A stretch of DNA of 64,000 nucleotides from Diplolepis rosae (GCA_030998225.1 JAPYXD010000679.1:1984001-2048000); one strand, 5' to 3'. Positions 10,122-21,757 are shown, numbered from the stretch's first letter. Notes: generated from the sequence alone by a model not told the origin. Made by a program: numbers and translations.

Positions 10122-11291
10122 ACAAAATTGTTTAATTCTAAAACGTTTTGCCAATCTTTTTAATAAATTACTTAAAGAATCTCTGCCTTGGTCAGTAAGT
10201 ACTCCTTTTGGTGATCCAAATATGCAAATAAATTTTTTCACAAAAGCATCTGCTATTGTTTTCCTTGTTATAATTTTTTCTGTTTGAGAGTTTATAGGAG
10301 GAGGTTCTGGGGGTGGACGATTATAATTATCATGATCTTTATCGATTTTTTCACAATTTATTTGAGATCTTCGGTTTAATCTCAAGTTTTTTCGTTTTAA
10401 AGGTCTTACCTCATTTTTAGAGTTTTCTTGTTTATTTCTTGTAAAAGTTTTCTTGGAAAACGATTTTTCTTGAGCAGTCATAAAAGTATCATTGTCATCA
10501 ACTTGTAAATATTTTGATTTCTCCTGGCTATCATCAATAGGGTTTCTTGAGAGAGCGTCTGCATTTACATTCATTTTTCCTGCATTGTAAATTACATCAA
10601 AATCATATTCTGCGAGTTTTAATCTCCAACGTGAAACTGGTGAACGAGGGTCTTTAGAATTTTGAAACCAAACTAGAGGTTTGTGATCAGTCACTAAAGT
10701 AAATTTTCTTCCATACAAATAAGGACGAAAATGAGTTACACAAAATATCATAGCAAGAGCTTCTTTTTCATGTGTATCATATTTTTTCTCAGTATCACTT
10801 AGACTACGTGAAGCATATGCTATTAGTTTATCTTTACCTATTTTACCTTGTGATAAAATACCTCCTATTGCAAATCCTGAGGCATCTGTTGTGAGTATAA
10901 AGGGCTGAGAAAAATCAGGTCGTTGTAAAAGTGGTTCTTGACATAACTTTGCTTTTAAAATATCGAAAGCTGCTTGTTGTTTTTCTGTCCAATTAAAAGG
11001 TATATCTTTTTTCAGAAGTTGATTTAAAGGACTTGCAATTTTTGAAAATCCATCAATAAATCGTCTATAATATCCTGCTAAGCCTAAAAATTGTTTAACA
11101 TTTTTCTATGTTGTTGGAACTGGAAAGTTTTTTACAGCTATTATCTTTTTTGGATCTGAACGTACTCCATTTTTATCAATTATTAGACCTAAATATCCTA
11201 CTTCAGGTCGTAAAAATTCGCATTTGTCTGGTTGTAAGTGAAGATTTGCTTTTCTAAGTCTTTCTGCTAAATTGTTAAATTTAATTTCGTG
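10122..11291 (-). pseudogene. Gypsy RT thumb, RNase H and start of integrase
   Basis: Read from 11291 downward, the frame continues the reverse transcriptase after a stop (TAG near 11278). It shows the KQFLGLAGYYRRF connection and the LTTDASGFAIGGILSQ start of RNase H with its catalytic Asp. YASRSLSDTEKKYDTHEKEALA follows, then LVTDHKPLVW and the DALSRNP end of RNase H. A second stop lies near 11106. Beyond about 10550 the sequence is low-complexity linker. Near 10200 it resumes integrase core sequence (FGSPKGVLTDQG with a core Asp). It breaks at the tandem array after KRFRIKQFC, and those same last codons recur on the other side at 7593. Most of the integrase zinc-binding domain and part of the core seem missing or scrambled. 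Confidence 0.85.
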
Positions 11292-12440
11292 CTATTCTAG
11301 AGTATTTGCACATATAACTATGTCATCAAGATATACAAAAAGTTCCGTTTCGATTAATCTAGTTAATGTTAAATCCATTAATCTCTGACATGTGGCTGGT
11401 GCAGTTTTTAAACCGAAAGGCATTCTATCGAATTCGTAATGACCGTGAGGTGTGGAAAATGCGGTTTTATAAGAGTCTTTTGGGTCCATTTTTATATGGT
11501 GAAAACCGGTAGCTAAATCAAACACTGAAAAATATTTTGCTGATCCTAGAGAATCAAGTATATCCTTTATATTAGGTAAAGGATACGAATCGCCAATTGT
11601 TTTTTCATTTAATTTACGAAAATCAAGAACCATTCTCCATTTTATTCTTCCTTGAGAATCAGGGTTTTTAGGAACTATCCACACTGGAGTGTTATATAGT
11701 GACAGCGAGGGCTTAATTATTTTATTTGTTAATAATTCATCGACTTGTCTTGTAATTTCTTCCTTGTGAACTAGGGGAAATCTATATTGTCTTGAAAAAA
11801 TTGGAGCGTCATCTACAGTAGGAATTGAATGTTGTAATACATTAGTTGCTTCAAGTGGTTCGCGTGGGATTTGAAATCTGTCCGCATTATTTTTAATTAA
11901 TTTTTCTACATGGTCATATTCATCTTGATTTAAATGGTCTAATCGAAGAAGTTTTTTAATACATTCTACTCTGTCTTCGTCTGTTACATTATAAAATTTG
12001 CATGAGTTAATTAGAGAATTGTCAGTTTTTAAAAAGTTATTTAATATTTTACTTGATAAATCTTCGTTATTTGTTTGTTTGAAATTAATTAAAGTTTCAA
12101 TTTGTTTATAACATTCTTGTTCTTCAAAGTCTTCTAAATTAACTATTGGGACGGATAATGTAATTGGGATTTCATTTGTGTTTGCAAATTTTAAATAAGC
12201 TTTTCCTCTGTGATTTTTTACAACTGCGTCACCTACGTAGACGCCATCTTGGATATGTAATCGAGGTACATACCCTTCACTCTTTTCTGTATTTTTTATA
12301 TTAACATAAAATGTTGTAACTGTTCGAGCTGGAATAGTAAATGTATTGGTAGATTTAAAAGGGTAACAGTGGTTCTTAATTTCTAAGCATTTTGAAGTAT
12401 AGTTTATATTCACACTATTATCTTGAAAAAATTCTGATCC
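11292..12440 (-). pseudogene. Gypsy reverse transcriptase (with protease-RT linker)
   Basis: A 373-aa open frame. The first ~190 residues are the protease tail and linker. Residues ~190-370 carry the RT fingers and palm. These include PVWIVPKNPDSQGRIKWRMVLDFRKLN, FSVFDLATGFHHI (first catalytic Asp), FSTPHGHYEFDRMPFGLKTAPATCQRLMD, and FVYLDDIVI with the YLDD catalytic pair. Length and motif spacing fit Ty3/Gypsy RT. The frame ends at a TAG after ANTLE and is preceded by a TGA near 12441 that separates it from the protease. Both stops are single-codon changes in an otherwise continuous frame. Confidence 0.9.
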
Positions 12441-12770
12441 TCATACTCCATCTTCTTCTACTGGGTCTTCATTGGGAATAATGTTAGATATCGTTGGATA
12501 ACCAAAAATGTTTATTTTTACCTGTCCTAACGTGTAAAGTGGTAAATCATTAATTCCTGTAAGTTTCAATACGTTTTGGCTATTTATGGGTACTTGAGGG
12601 TTGAGAACCTTTTGTTTCATTAAATTTCGAGCAGCACCAGTATCAATCATCATGTGTGTTGGATTTTTTAGACCTTCCGTTGATATTATAATTGATGGAA
12701 TTGAAGTGGACTTTGAAATATTTATTGTTGTTGTTGTATGATCGTTAGAAGTGGATGCCAGTGGTTCTCG
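12441..12770 (-). pseudogene. Gypsy aspartic protease
   Basis: The frame encodes MMIDTGAARNLM, with the DTGA catalytic triplet of retropepsins, then a hydrophobic flap-like region (LTGINDLPLYTLGQVKINIFG). It ends at a TGA (12441) in a run of acidic residues. Upstream codons down to 12770 join the gag end. It would process gag-pol. Confidence 0.8.
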
Positions 12771-13470
12771 ATTTATGCTTTCCTCAGTGCACCCGTGCTG
12801 GGGAGAGCTTTGGAGTTTTCCTGATGAGCTGTTTGTGATTGGTTATTTGGTCGTATCTTGCAGTCTCGTACTAAATGACCGGGTTGTTTACAGTAATTGC
12901 AAATTATTTCAGTATAATTTGAATTTTGTTGAGTGTTATTATTTTGTAAAAATCTATTTTCATATGGTTTATTTCGATTTTGAAACTGTCCTGAGTTAAA
13001 GTTTTTATACTGTCCTGGATTCAATTGTCTATTAGTATTATTAACATTATTGTAATTATTGTAAACATTTCTAGGAAAATTATTATTATTGTTGTATCTT
13101 TGTTGTAAAAAATTATTGTTATTGTTTCTATAATTGTTATTTCTATTTTGTAAAAAATGATTGTTGTTATTATTAAAATTATAATTTTTATTTCTTAAAA
13201 AATTGTTATTTGGAAAACTATTGTAATTGTATTTTGCAAAATTATTATTATTATTACTTCCTTGAGCATTGAAATTACTATATCCTTGTTGGTTAGGATG
13301 CAAAAATTTTTTTTGTTTATTATTAAGAACTGCATCGTGAGCTTTACTTAAATGAAAACATTTTTAAGTTGTGTGACCTGGTTTGTTACAAATTAAACAA
13401 ATAGTTTTATTTTCAAGTGCTACGTTGAATCAGGTGGTTTTATTATTTTTATTATTATTAGTTGATTCTT
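12771..13470 (-). pseudogene. Gypsy gag, nucleocapsid part with two CCHC knuckles
   Basis: An Asn-rich open frame (13303-12773) ends with a CCHC knuckle (CNYCKQPGHLVRDC) that would bind RNA. Just upstream at about 13350-13400 a second knuckle, CLICNKPGH, is recognisable but has a TAA before its last Cys. A further TGA lies near 13428. The (N)n-rich stretch comes from AAT/AAC repeats and may be slippage-driven. Confidence 0.8.
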
Positions 13471-14060
13471 CGGTTTTTAAATAATCAGTATTTTTATTTC
13501 TTCGCAGTGCAGAACTTGCAGCCAATCTTCCTTCTATGTCTATTGTATCATTAATTACTTCCTTAAATGTGTCCTTTTCTTCTACACGAATTTCTAACTC
13601 AGGACGCAAACCGCGTATAAATCATTGAATTACATCTCTTTCTAAATTTTGTTTAAAAGCATTATCTACCTGACCGTCATTATTAAGTCTGTGAGCATCT
13701 TCTATTCTATCAGCAATTTCTTTAATTCTAGCAGCATAGGAAAGGACATTTTCTCTTTCACACATAAATGTATTACCTAATTCTCGCTGCAATTGATATA
13801 CGCTTTTCGCAGGGGCATATACTCTTTTCAATTTTTCTATTAATTCCTCTATTGTTGCATACGTTGACCCAAAAATACATTTTCGTGCCTCACCAGACAA
13901 TTTACCTCTCAACAGACATGCAAGATTTTCTTGGGCAGCAGGTGTCGGCAGCATTGCCTTTGCTTCCATGCAACCCTCAATAAAATGGGACAATGGGAGG
14001 TTACTTCCGTCGAACAAAGGGACCGCACCTCTAGCGCGTCGCGTAAGGATACCTGCTGGC
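13471..14060 (-). pseudogene. Gypsy gag, matrix/capsid part
   Basis: The open frame 14017-13622 reads VPLFDGSNLPLSHFIEGC and continues with LACLLRGKLSGEARKCIF, a capsid-like helical region. It is followed by YAARIKEIADRIEDAH. A TGA at about 13619-13621 cuts it from GLRPELEIRVEEKDTF, typical of the capsid C-terminal end. Upstream the frame is open to a TAA near 14070. No true start is present, because the N-terminus is lost at the junction with the repeat starting at about 14081. Confidence 0.8.
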
Positions 14061-14080
14061 TGTTAGGTATGGCACGGCAA

Positions 14081-14300
14081 AGATATTATAAGCCTAGATG
14101 CGGTGCAGGCCTAGTTCCCCGCGAAGATTGTAGACAGCGCGTCCAGCGAAAATGTTCAGGTCCCCCCGTACACCTCTGCCAACCGATTTGCCAATCGAAG
14201 TAGTTCGCCAACTGAACCTTAGGAGCGCTGTCCACAACTCTCCCCGTACCCCTCAATCCTCTCGAATACCAGTTAGCTTACATTTGCTTAAGCTGTATAA
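14081..14300 (+). repeat. Dispersed repeat family starting CAAAGATATTATAAACCTAGA, copy 1
   Basis: Starts CAAAGATATTATAAGCCTAGATGCGG at about 14079. It shares that edge with 28115 (plus), 23100 (minus) and 61315 (minus). The downstream CCCCTCAAT region also matches 28210-28300. GC content is locally higher than the surroundings. It abuts the truncated gag. Confidence 0.7.
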
Positions 14301-14720
14301 ATTGAAAATATTCAAGTCCAGCGATAAAACGCAAGATATGATGTTGAACATTTGGGCGTATAATATGATGAGTTTGATTTTTAATTTTTTATTGATTTTA
14401 ATATCAGAAGCTTATTGGTGGTCATTAAACATTAATTAATTAATTATTAAATATTATGTTATAATTATTTATAATTAAATATAATTTAATAATAAATTAT
14501 TAAATTTTAATTAATAAATGAATAAATTTAAAAATCAAGTATTAAATTTTAATGAATAAATAAATTTTAATTTTAATCAATCATTTTAATAAATGAATAT
14601 AAATAATATTTAAACATATATCCACATTAGACTCCCTTTCTACAAAGCTGAATTTCGGAATTATAAAAAATAAAACTAACAAGGATTGTCTACTTTCAAT
14701 ATTTAAAGAATTTGAAAATC
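14301..14720. other. Very AT-rich spacer
   Basis: Dominated by TTAAT/AATTAA words (14430-14600). No gene or RNA recognised. Confidence 0.6.
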
Positions 14721-14745
14721 TTTCTGTGGAAAAAATGACGCTTTC

Positions 14746-14816
14746 GACTGCGCTGGGATTCGAGCCCAGGTCTTTCGATTGCCGGTCGACTGCTCTAACC
14801 ACTGAGCTACACAGGC
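14746..14816 (-). tRNA. tRNA-like sequence (anticodon GGC by position), probably repeat-borne
   Basis: Read on the minus strand it folds as a cloverleaf. The acceptor GCCTGTG/CGCAGTC has 6 of 7 pairs. The D arm is GCTC-AGTGGTTA-GAGC, the anticodon stem has 4 of 5 pairs with loop CCGGCAA, and the T arm is CTGGG-CTCGAAT-CCCAG. The A box (TAGCTCAGTGGTTAGAGC) and B box (GGCTCGAATCC) are good. Position 33 is C rather than the near-universal T. The same sequence with its flanks (TTTCTGTGGAAAAAA and ACGCTTTCGACTGCGC) recurs at 22362-22425, 23891-23920, 50230-50463 and about 53920. It is therefore more likely a tRNA-derived mobile repeat than a working tRNA-Ala gene. Confidence 0.5.
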
Positions 14817-14885
14817 GTCCGACATCTCTTTCTCCACAGGAAGATCTCCTTATATCGCCTAGTGGCTCAGCCTTGCGGCTGTAAA

Positions 14886-15025
14886 TGATTTCAAATTAAT
14901 TAGTTGAGTTTGAAATTTTTGTCACTGCCTACATTATCGGAGGATCACTAGTCGCGTATCAGATAGGATACGTTCCTCCGATAATGTAGGCAGTGACAAA
15001 AATTTCAAACTCAACTAATTAATTG
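14886..15025. repeat. Short palindromic MITE (AATTAGTTGAGTTTGAAATT ends)
   Basis: Two arms of about 60 bases are near-perfect inverted copies around a 25-base loop (GTCGCGTATCAGATAGGATACG region). One arm recurs at 25690-25740 and a longer piece at 53762-53870. It sits next to the tRNA-like repeat here and at 53.9 kb, suggesting a composite family. Confidence 0.8.
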
Positions 15026-15441
15026 TCTACTTTGTATGTTGACTCTAATTTACAATCAGAATCAATTTCCTCAGCAAATAAGTACTTGTAATAATGTTTC
15101 TTCAAATTGAATTGAATTTATTGTTCATTATTTACATTTTTTCGTATTATGTACATAGAAATATATCCGGAACAGAATACAGGAGTACGTGAAAAAAATC
15201 CTGTACTGAAATAATAGTGATTCATACCTATAAGTTTAAATGAATTTGGGTCAATATAATAGTAGACATGTTATCAAACATGTCACTTTGAAATTCCTAA
15301 TTAAAATTTTTAAATTTTTTGTAAATTAAAAAAAATTCAGAACAAAATTAAGTATAACTTTTTAAAATATAATTTCAATTTTGTTTAAAATTCATAATAT
15401 TTTAATTCAATTTTTATCATTATACATACTATTTTCTTTAG
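15026..15441. other. Repeat fragment and AT-rich spacer
   Basis: 15250-15290 (GTCAATATAATAGTAGACAT and following) matches 28040-28085. The rest is AT-rich without ORFs of note. Confidence 0.5.
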
Positions 15442-15729
15442 GTACACGGAGAAACTCTTTATATCAACTTCTACTATAGTATTTTTCAATTTAGGGAAAA
15501 ACGTATCACTCTAAGACCTTTTGTCAAAAAAAATACTAAATTTTAGGAGAATGATATAAAACTATAGCATAGTTCATAACAAATTTTAATATAATTCAGA
15601 CTAAAGTTTCATATCACTCTTCTAAAGTTTAGTATTTTTTTTTGACAAAAAGTCTTAGAGTGATACATTTTTCACTAAATTGAAAAATACTTTTGTAAAA
15701 ATTGATATAAAAAGTTCTTTTGTGTACTA
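15442..15729. mobile_element. Foldback MITE, ~290 bp
   Basis: Left GTACACGGAGAAACTC and right GTTCTTTTGTGTAC ends bracket arms of ~120 bp that are imperfect reverse complements. Both carry a (T)n-TTGACAAAA(A)GTCTTAGAGTGAT segment. Confidence 0.8.
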
Positions 15730-17535
15730 TACTATTAATTGAAAGTGCAAGTTGTATTGACCTTTGGTCTTAAATACTGGTTTATTGTTGGAAATATTGA
15801 CTTTCTAGTCGAAAATGATGAAGTTAATATGAATCTGACATTTTGGCTCAGATCGGAGCCCTTATTAGTGATTTTTATTAAAATCTGTTAAAACCTAAAA
15901 ATACAAGAAAAAGTGGGAAGCTGAATTGAGATTTTCTTGGAATGAAATATTTTAGATTTGAAAAGACGTAGCTTTTTTACATGGTAAATATATTATATAT
16001 TTGAAAACGAAAGGCTTGAATATAAAACATTCCTAAAAACATTTTTTTCAAGAAAAATATTTCAAAGAAATTCTTTACGTGACATTTTTTGCACGGCAAA
16101 TTGAGTATGTATTGTATGGGTGTGAAATACATGATTTATATTTCTTGGAATAAGTATACTTAGTAAACCCCAAAAACCAAACTATTACAATTGTCATATA
16201 AAAAAGTTACGTCAATTTAACAACCGACTTTTTCTGTATATTTTCATAATTTAATAAAAAAAACCCTGATGAGGGTTCCGATCTAAACTGAAATGTCAGA
16301 TTGATATTAATTTTATCATTTATGGACCTCAAAGCAAATCTTTTCCAAAAATATACTACTATTAATTTCTACTTATATCTCAATATGGTATTCAAATTAA
16401 TCGATTAATTATAAAAAAAATACAATAATAGAAAAATATTTTTTAAACCCTTTTACAGACAATTTCAAAACAGCATTTAAGAAGAGATATCAAAATATTG
16501 AAATAAGACGATAAACTTAGAAATTATAGACTTTTTTTACCTTTGTAAAAAGCAAGATTCAGATATACTTTCAACTTAAAATTTTCGCATAAAATGTCTT
16601 ATTTTATTATTTAAATTTAAAAATTGTTGAACTTCAAACAAAATTATTTAAGCAAAGAAGTCGAGGCATATCAATTTTATTTTCCGAAGTTGGAAAGTTT
16701 ATGACTTTATAGCTCCTCTTTATAGCTCTTAGACTTCCTTTTTACAACAAAATTACATATAGAGTATAGAACAGAACTTAAAATTATTAGCAAGCATATC
16801 CCGCTCAAAAATGCAACAAATAGCATCTATGTGACAAATTTCATTATACAGAAATTCTCGATGAAATAATCAATGAAAAAAGTTCGTCTAAATATCTCTC
16901 TTTAAATATTCCACACTTAACATTACTTGATTGAATTTAAAACCATAGGAATAAATTAAGTTAAAATTATATTTAAGACTATTAATGTACTGAATAATAA
17001 ACCAGCAATATTTTTATGAATTTTTTTCATTATTTTAATGGAAAGAAAGAAATATATATTATGTATTCCCAAAGAAAGACTCTAACCAAAAAGAAAATTA
17101 TTCAAACCATAGAAAATGTGTTCTCGAAATTAGAAGTTCTGATATTTTGATATTGGGAGATATTGCGAGTTGTTTCATTGAATAATGAAAATATTTTGAG
17201 TTACGATGGAATAAATATAAGAATTGTTATTTATAAACCATATTTATACTTTCAAATACAAAAATGCAGTAATATCGTATGAAATTTAATACTTTTATTT
17301 TTTACTCAATTTTTTTGATTTTTTAATTTAATTTCCCCGACACTCCAAGTTGATTAAAATTATTGTCAAAAGAATTTATTTACTTACTTTCATTTTTAAA
17401 TTTTTACCAAACTTTATTAAATTTATAGTTGAGGAAAAGAATTTGCAAAATAAAATAAAGAAGGTATAGAAGTGGTTTGGATTATAATTATAATTATTTT
17501 AAAATAATTTATTAAATATATATGAAATGCAAGAA
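15730..17535. other. AT-rich intergenic stretch
   Basis: No coding or RNA feature supported. GATCGGAGCCCTTATTAGTG at 15850 and AACCCTGATGAGGGTTCCGA at 16262 are an inverted pair. Related sequence at 22120-22140 and 22617-22640 indicates another short dispersed element. Confidence 0.5.
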
Positions 17536-19103
17536 TATATGGTGGGTTCCATGGCAAATCGGACGGGTTCAGGACTCCATGTTTCCGATTTACTTGAAAT
17601 TTCAAGGATTGATAGACCAACATAAATAATGAAGAAACCCAACATTTGAGATTATTTCATGCATTATTTAAAAAGTTATGGGATAAACAAAACAAAAAAT
17701 GTTTTTGTTCTTTTTCAATTATTTTAAAACTGAAACTAGGAAAAATTGTGAAAAAAATTACACAAACGTATCATTAGATGGCCGATGTAGCAGTATTTTT
17801 TGGGAAAATTTTTACTCCAAATTTAATGATAAAAAAATGTTTTTTTCAAACAAATTGATTTTTTGAAAAAACGTCATCTTTGAAAAATCTGAAAAAATTC
17901 ATAGTGATAGCTGCAAGTATTACGCAAATTTTAGGTATATAATTAAGGTGTGAACTCAAAAATTGTGCAAAATATGAATTTTTTTGTAAAGTCATGCGCG
18001 TGAAATCACGATCTTCGATCGACGGCGTCGGGCGCAATTTCCACTAATGTTCTATTATTATCTGCTTTTTCGAGAAAGTTATTATCAAAAAGTAATGGGA
18101 AGTGATGGTTAATTGTTTAATTATCGCTTTATACTCGTAACATATGAATAATGTAATGAGTTTTATGATTATTCATAAATTATCAAAAAAATAATTTTTT
18201 CTATTATCATGAAAATAAATGTTAAGCTGAGGCTTGATAAATTATTTATAGATCAGCACGTGATGATTTCACTATAATTCTATTTGTATCGAGAGTGAAA
18301 AATCACGTAATATTCAGTTACGGTTTTTTTTGTATGGATTACAACAATGTTTCCTTTTTTGTCGAATCATGTCAACTGCTCTTTGAAAATAAACTCTCGT
18401 GGATTTTTTACCAACTAATTTATTTTCATGATAACAAAAAAAATTATTTTTTTGATAATTTATGTATAATTATAAAACTCATTACATTATTCATATGTTA
18501 TGAGTATAAAGCGGCAATTAAACAATTAATAATCATTTCCCATCACTTTTTGATAATAACGTTCTCGAAAAAGCAGATAGTAATAGAAGATTAGTGGAAA
18601 TTGCGCCCGACGCCGTCGATCGAAGATCGTGATTCCACGCGCATCACTTTACAAAAAAATTCATATTTTGCACAATTTTTGAGTGCGCACCTTAATCATA
18701 TACCTCAAATTTGCGTAATACTTGCGGCTATCACTATGAATTTTTTAAGATTTTTCAAAGATGACGTTTTTTCAAAAAATCAATTTGTTTGAAAAAAACA
18801 TTTTTTTATCATTAAATTTGGAGTAAAAATTTTCCCCAAAAATACTGCTACATCGGCCATCTAATGATACGTTTATGTAATTTTTATCAGAATTTTTCCT
18901 AGTTTCAGTTTTTAAATAATTGAAAAAGAACAAAAACATTTTTTGTTTTGTTTATCCCATAACTTTTTAAATAATACATGAAATAATCTCAAATTTTGGG
19001 TTTCTTCATTATTTATGTTAGTCTATCAATCCTTGAGATTTCAAGTAAATCGGAAACATGGAGTCCTGAACCCGTCCGATTTGCCATGGAACACACCACA
19101 TAT
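17536..19103. mobile_element. 1.57-kb foldback element
   Basis: Left arm 17536-18225 and right arm 18405-19103 are inverted copies, from GTGGGTTCCATGGCAAATCG outward, around a ~180-base unpaired centre. The mirrored 63-aa ORFs in the arms (17846-18037 minus, 18601-18792 plus) differ at several residues and are not convincing genes. The CGATCTTCGATCGACGGCGTCG segment in each arm is itself locally self-complementary. Confidence 0.85.
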
Positions 19104-19264
19104 AGATTTATTTAGATTTATCTTAGATTTATTAGAACCGCATCATTTTTAAAAAGGGCATAACCGGGTTTCTATGTAAAATCGGCCTTGAAACCAAATC
19201 AAATTTCGCATCGACTATATGGAAGAGGTTGAGCAAGAGATGATTTTGCCAAATTTTCAGAACG

Positions 19265-19465
19265 AGAATGCCCCAGCCTCTTCTGAGAGAAAAGAAAAGA
19301 GAGTGAGAACGACGTGGAGGTTCCAACCCCGTTCTCATAGGGCAGAAGACTAGGCGAATGCTCCAGCCTCTTCTGAGAGAGAGAGAGAGTGAGAACGACG
19401 AGGATGTCCAACCCCGTTCTCATAGAGGGACAGAAGACGAGAATGCTCCAGCCTCTTCTGCTGAG
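19265..19465. repeat. ~105-bp direct repeat, 2.3 copies
   Basis: GCCTCTTCTGAGAG followed by GAGTGAGAACGACG and CCAACCCCGTTCTCATAG recurs at about 19277 and 19370, with a third partial copy at 19450. In minus-strand reading it lies downstream of the LTR-like segment 19466-19830, where a 5' untranslated region would be. Confidence 0.85.
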
Positions 19466-19830
19466 AAAAAGAATCTGTAGAGAAGGTTATGAAATTAAGT
19501 AAGTCAGAGTGGTTCGAGTATAAGACAATGCTTTATTCAGAGAGAGGTGTTAGTCCTTAGTAGGTCGGTTTTTGGACTGATTTTCCAACTGAATGCACCC
19601 GCTTTTATACACGAAGGGCTCGAAGGGAAGGCACTGCGTGGGGGATGCTCGAGATGCGTGGGTGAGGTGCGCTTACGTCGTCACCACGCTCCATGCACTC
19701 GAGATTTCCTTAGCCTTTGCGCACACCTCTGCGCAGCGTGCCTTGTTCCTCCCATGGATTGGGTTCGCTGAGCCAATTCCTGGGCAGAGTTTACCTTTCC
19801 CTCTCGCTGTTTTCCAGTAGGCCCATTCAG
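19466..19830 (-). mobile_element. LTR-like promoter fragment (TATA box and AATAAA)
   Basis: On the minus strand, TATAAAA (19603-19609) stands about 70 bases upstream of AATAAA (19532-19537). A CAGT initiator-like site lies between them. That compact arrangement is the U3-R layout of an LTR. The segment is GC-richer than its surroundings. No paired LTR or coding region is present. Exact ends are not clear. Confidence 0.5.
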
Positions 19831-21559
19831 TGACGAAAATCTAAAAATACAATAATCTTATATGCTAATTAATTATAATCTAATTAAATACTAGTTGATA
19901 CCTAAAATCTATAAAAATAAAAATCTATGTTCGAAAATATTAAAAGTAGATGTTATATTAATAAAGATAATTTTAAAGGTCCCACCAATGGCGTGGTGGG
20001 AAAAGTATGGAAAACTAATATAAACCTAAATATCGATAATTTAAAAACCTAACTTACGTCTAGAAATTGGAAAAAGTCTGGGAAGCTTGATTCTAGTTTA
20101 AATATTAATTAATCTTCATTCGTCTTTGTGAATTTATTTATTAATTGTGAAAATTTTTGCACACAATTTTATTCATGTTTGATTTGCGCGAGCACTCTTT
20201 TGAATTATACTATTTATTAGCTACCTATTGAGAATTAAAACAGAATTTTTGCAGATTTTTGCAAGGTGTGGATGGGGGTAAAAATAAATAAAAACCGTCA
20301 AAATACACATTCTTCCAACATCTTATTATTAAAGCACTTTTTATAATAATAGTAGACTAATGAAAAAAAAACTGTTATTTGCTAATAAACCTCTAACACG
20401 GCTTACTGCTGAAATTTTTGCAAAATATTCACATGCATTTTGAACAAATGGTTGATTGTGATTATTTGCAACTCGAAATATAGTGTTGCGAAAAATATCT
20501 TTTCGTATTCTTGACTATTTTTCGAATATACAGGTGAAATTAATTTCTCTTTGTTAAAAATAACATACTTATTTTTCCACAGAAGACATGAAAAATACCC
20601 TCAAATCGTCCTTCAGTTAGTTTACTTCTTGAAATTTTAATGGACACAAATGATAAGAAAAGCTCGTAAATTAAATAATTAATTAACTTGGATTTCTGGA
20701 TAACGAACAATTTTTAGCAGCTATTTTGCATTACATTACTTACATTTCTTTATGAAGTTTTGCCCGTTAAAAAATTTAGTCCCTTCAAAAACTGTTCGTT
20801 TTAGATCAAAGTGATATATAATATGTAAATTGGTTTTCCTACAAAAATATATTTTTTTGCCATCGAGTTTTTACAAATATACACGGTTAATTATACTTTC
20901 ATAGCACTTCATACTCCATAAGTGGCTGAATATTTGCCAAACATACATATTTTTTTCAATTATAAATTATTCATCAGCGCATTCATTTTCGCAACACTAT
21001 TTCGACTTGCAAATAATCATAATCATCCATTTGTTCAGAATGCATGTAAAAATTTCGATTATTCGCAACAACCAAATTTCGCAAAATATTTTGCGAAAAT
21101 TTCAGCAGTATACCGTGTTAGAGGTTTATTAGCAAATAACAATTTTTTTTTTCATTAGGCTACTATTATTATAAAAAGTGCTTTAATAATAAGATGTTGG
21201 AATAATGTGTATTTTGACGGTTTTTATTTTTTGACCCCCACCCACACCTTACAAAAATCTGCAAAAATTCTGTTATAATTGTCGATAGGTAACTAATGGA
21301 TAGCATAATTCAAAACAGTGGTCGCGCAAATCAAACATGAATAAAATTGTGTGCAAAAATTTTCGCAATTTCTTGCATCACGAATTATGCATAAAAAAAT
21401 CTGCAAAAATTCACAAATGTATCTTTTATTGGAAAAAACAATCCTGATTTTTTTCAAAATTTTCCTATGATTAGTTTAGCTAAAAAACGCAAAAAACGAA
21501 AATGGTAAAATATAGTCGATGCGAAATTTGATTTGCATAGAAACCCGGTTATGCCCTTT

Positions 21560-21757
21560 GGCTCGAAGCAATAAGAAAATAAGTTTGGGCAAAAATAAAA
21601 TTTATTAATAAAATTATTTTTTTGTATTTCAATTTTTCTTCATGAAAAATAATCTTTTCTCTTTCAAATTAGCCCTTCAATAATAATATTGCTATTCCTG
21701 AAAGCAAAATTATCTATTTTTGTCTGAGGTCTAATTTTCATGAATGAACTACCTTAA
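21560..21757. mobile_element. Half copy of foldback family F3 (ends AAGGTAGTT)
   Basis: Matches one arm of the full copies at 30609-31282, 44484-45160 and 62664-63341. Shared sequence includes AATAATATTGCTATTCCTGA and the end AACTACCTTA. Confidence 0.7.

Larger units (their letters stand above)
7023..14060 (-). mobile_element. Decayed Ty3/Gypsy LTR retrotransposon
   Basis: On the minus strand the order is gag (two zinc knuckles), aspartic protease, reverse transcriptase, RNase H, integrase, which is the Ty3/Gypsy order. At least six in-frame stops, and a 2.5-kb tandem-repeat block within integrase, make it non-functional. No flanking LTRs are visible. The 3' side is cut near 6880-7020 beside element 1, and the 5' side meets another repeat at about 14060-14080. 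Individual parts are listed separately. Confidence 0.9.
19153..21559. mobile_element. 2.4-kb foldback element interrupted by an LTR-like insert
   Basis: Outer ends AAAGGGCATAACCGGGTTTC (19153) and its complement (to 21559) continue into CGCATCGACTATA. The inner arms 20130-20500 and 20985-21370 are also inverted copies. Between outer and inner left arm lies unrelated, GC-richer sequence (about 19225-20120). The ORF at 20922-21158 is in the arm and not supported as a gene. Confidence 0.8.

Noticed and set aside
12751..12999. 82-aa plus-strand ORF
   Set aside because: Antisense shadow of the Gypsy gag nucleocapsid region.
14581..14802. 73-aa minus-strand ORF MVRAVDRQSKDLGSNPSAVE
   Set aside because: It translates the tRNA-like repeat and its flank.
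17846..18792. Two mirrored 63-aa ORFs
   Set aside because: They are the same segment in opposite arms of a foldback element and differ without a conserved domain.
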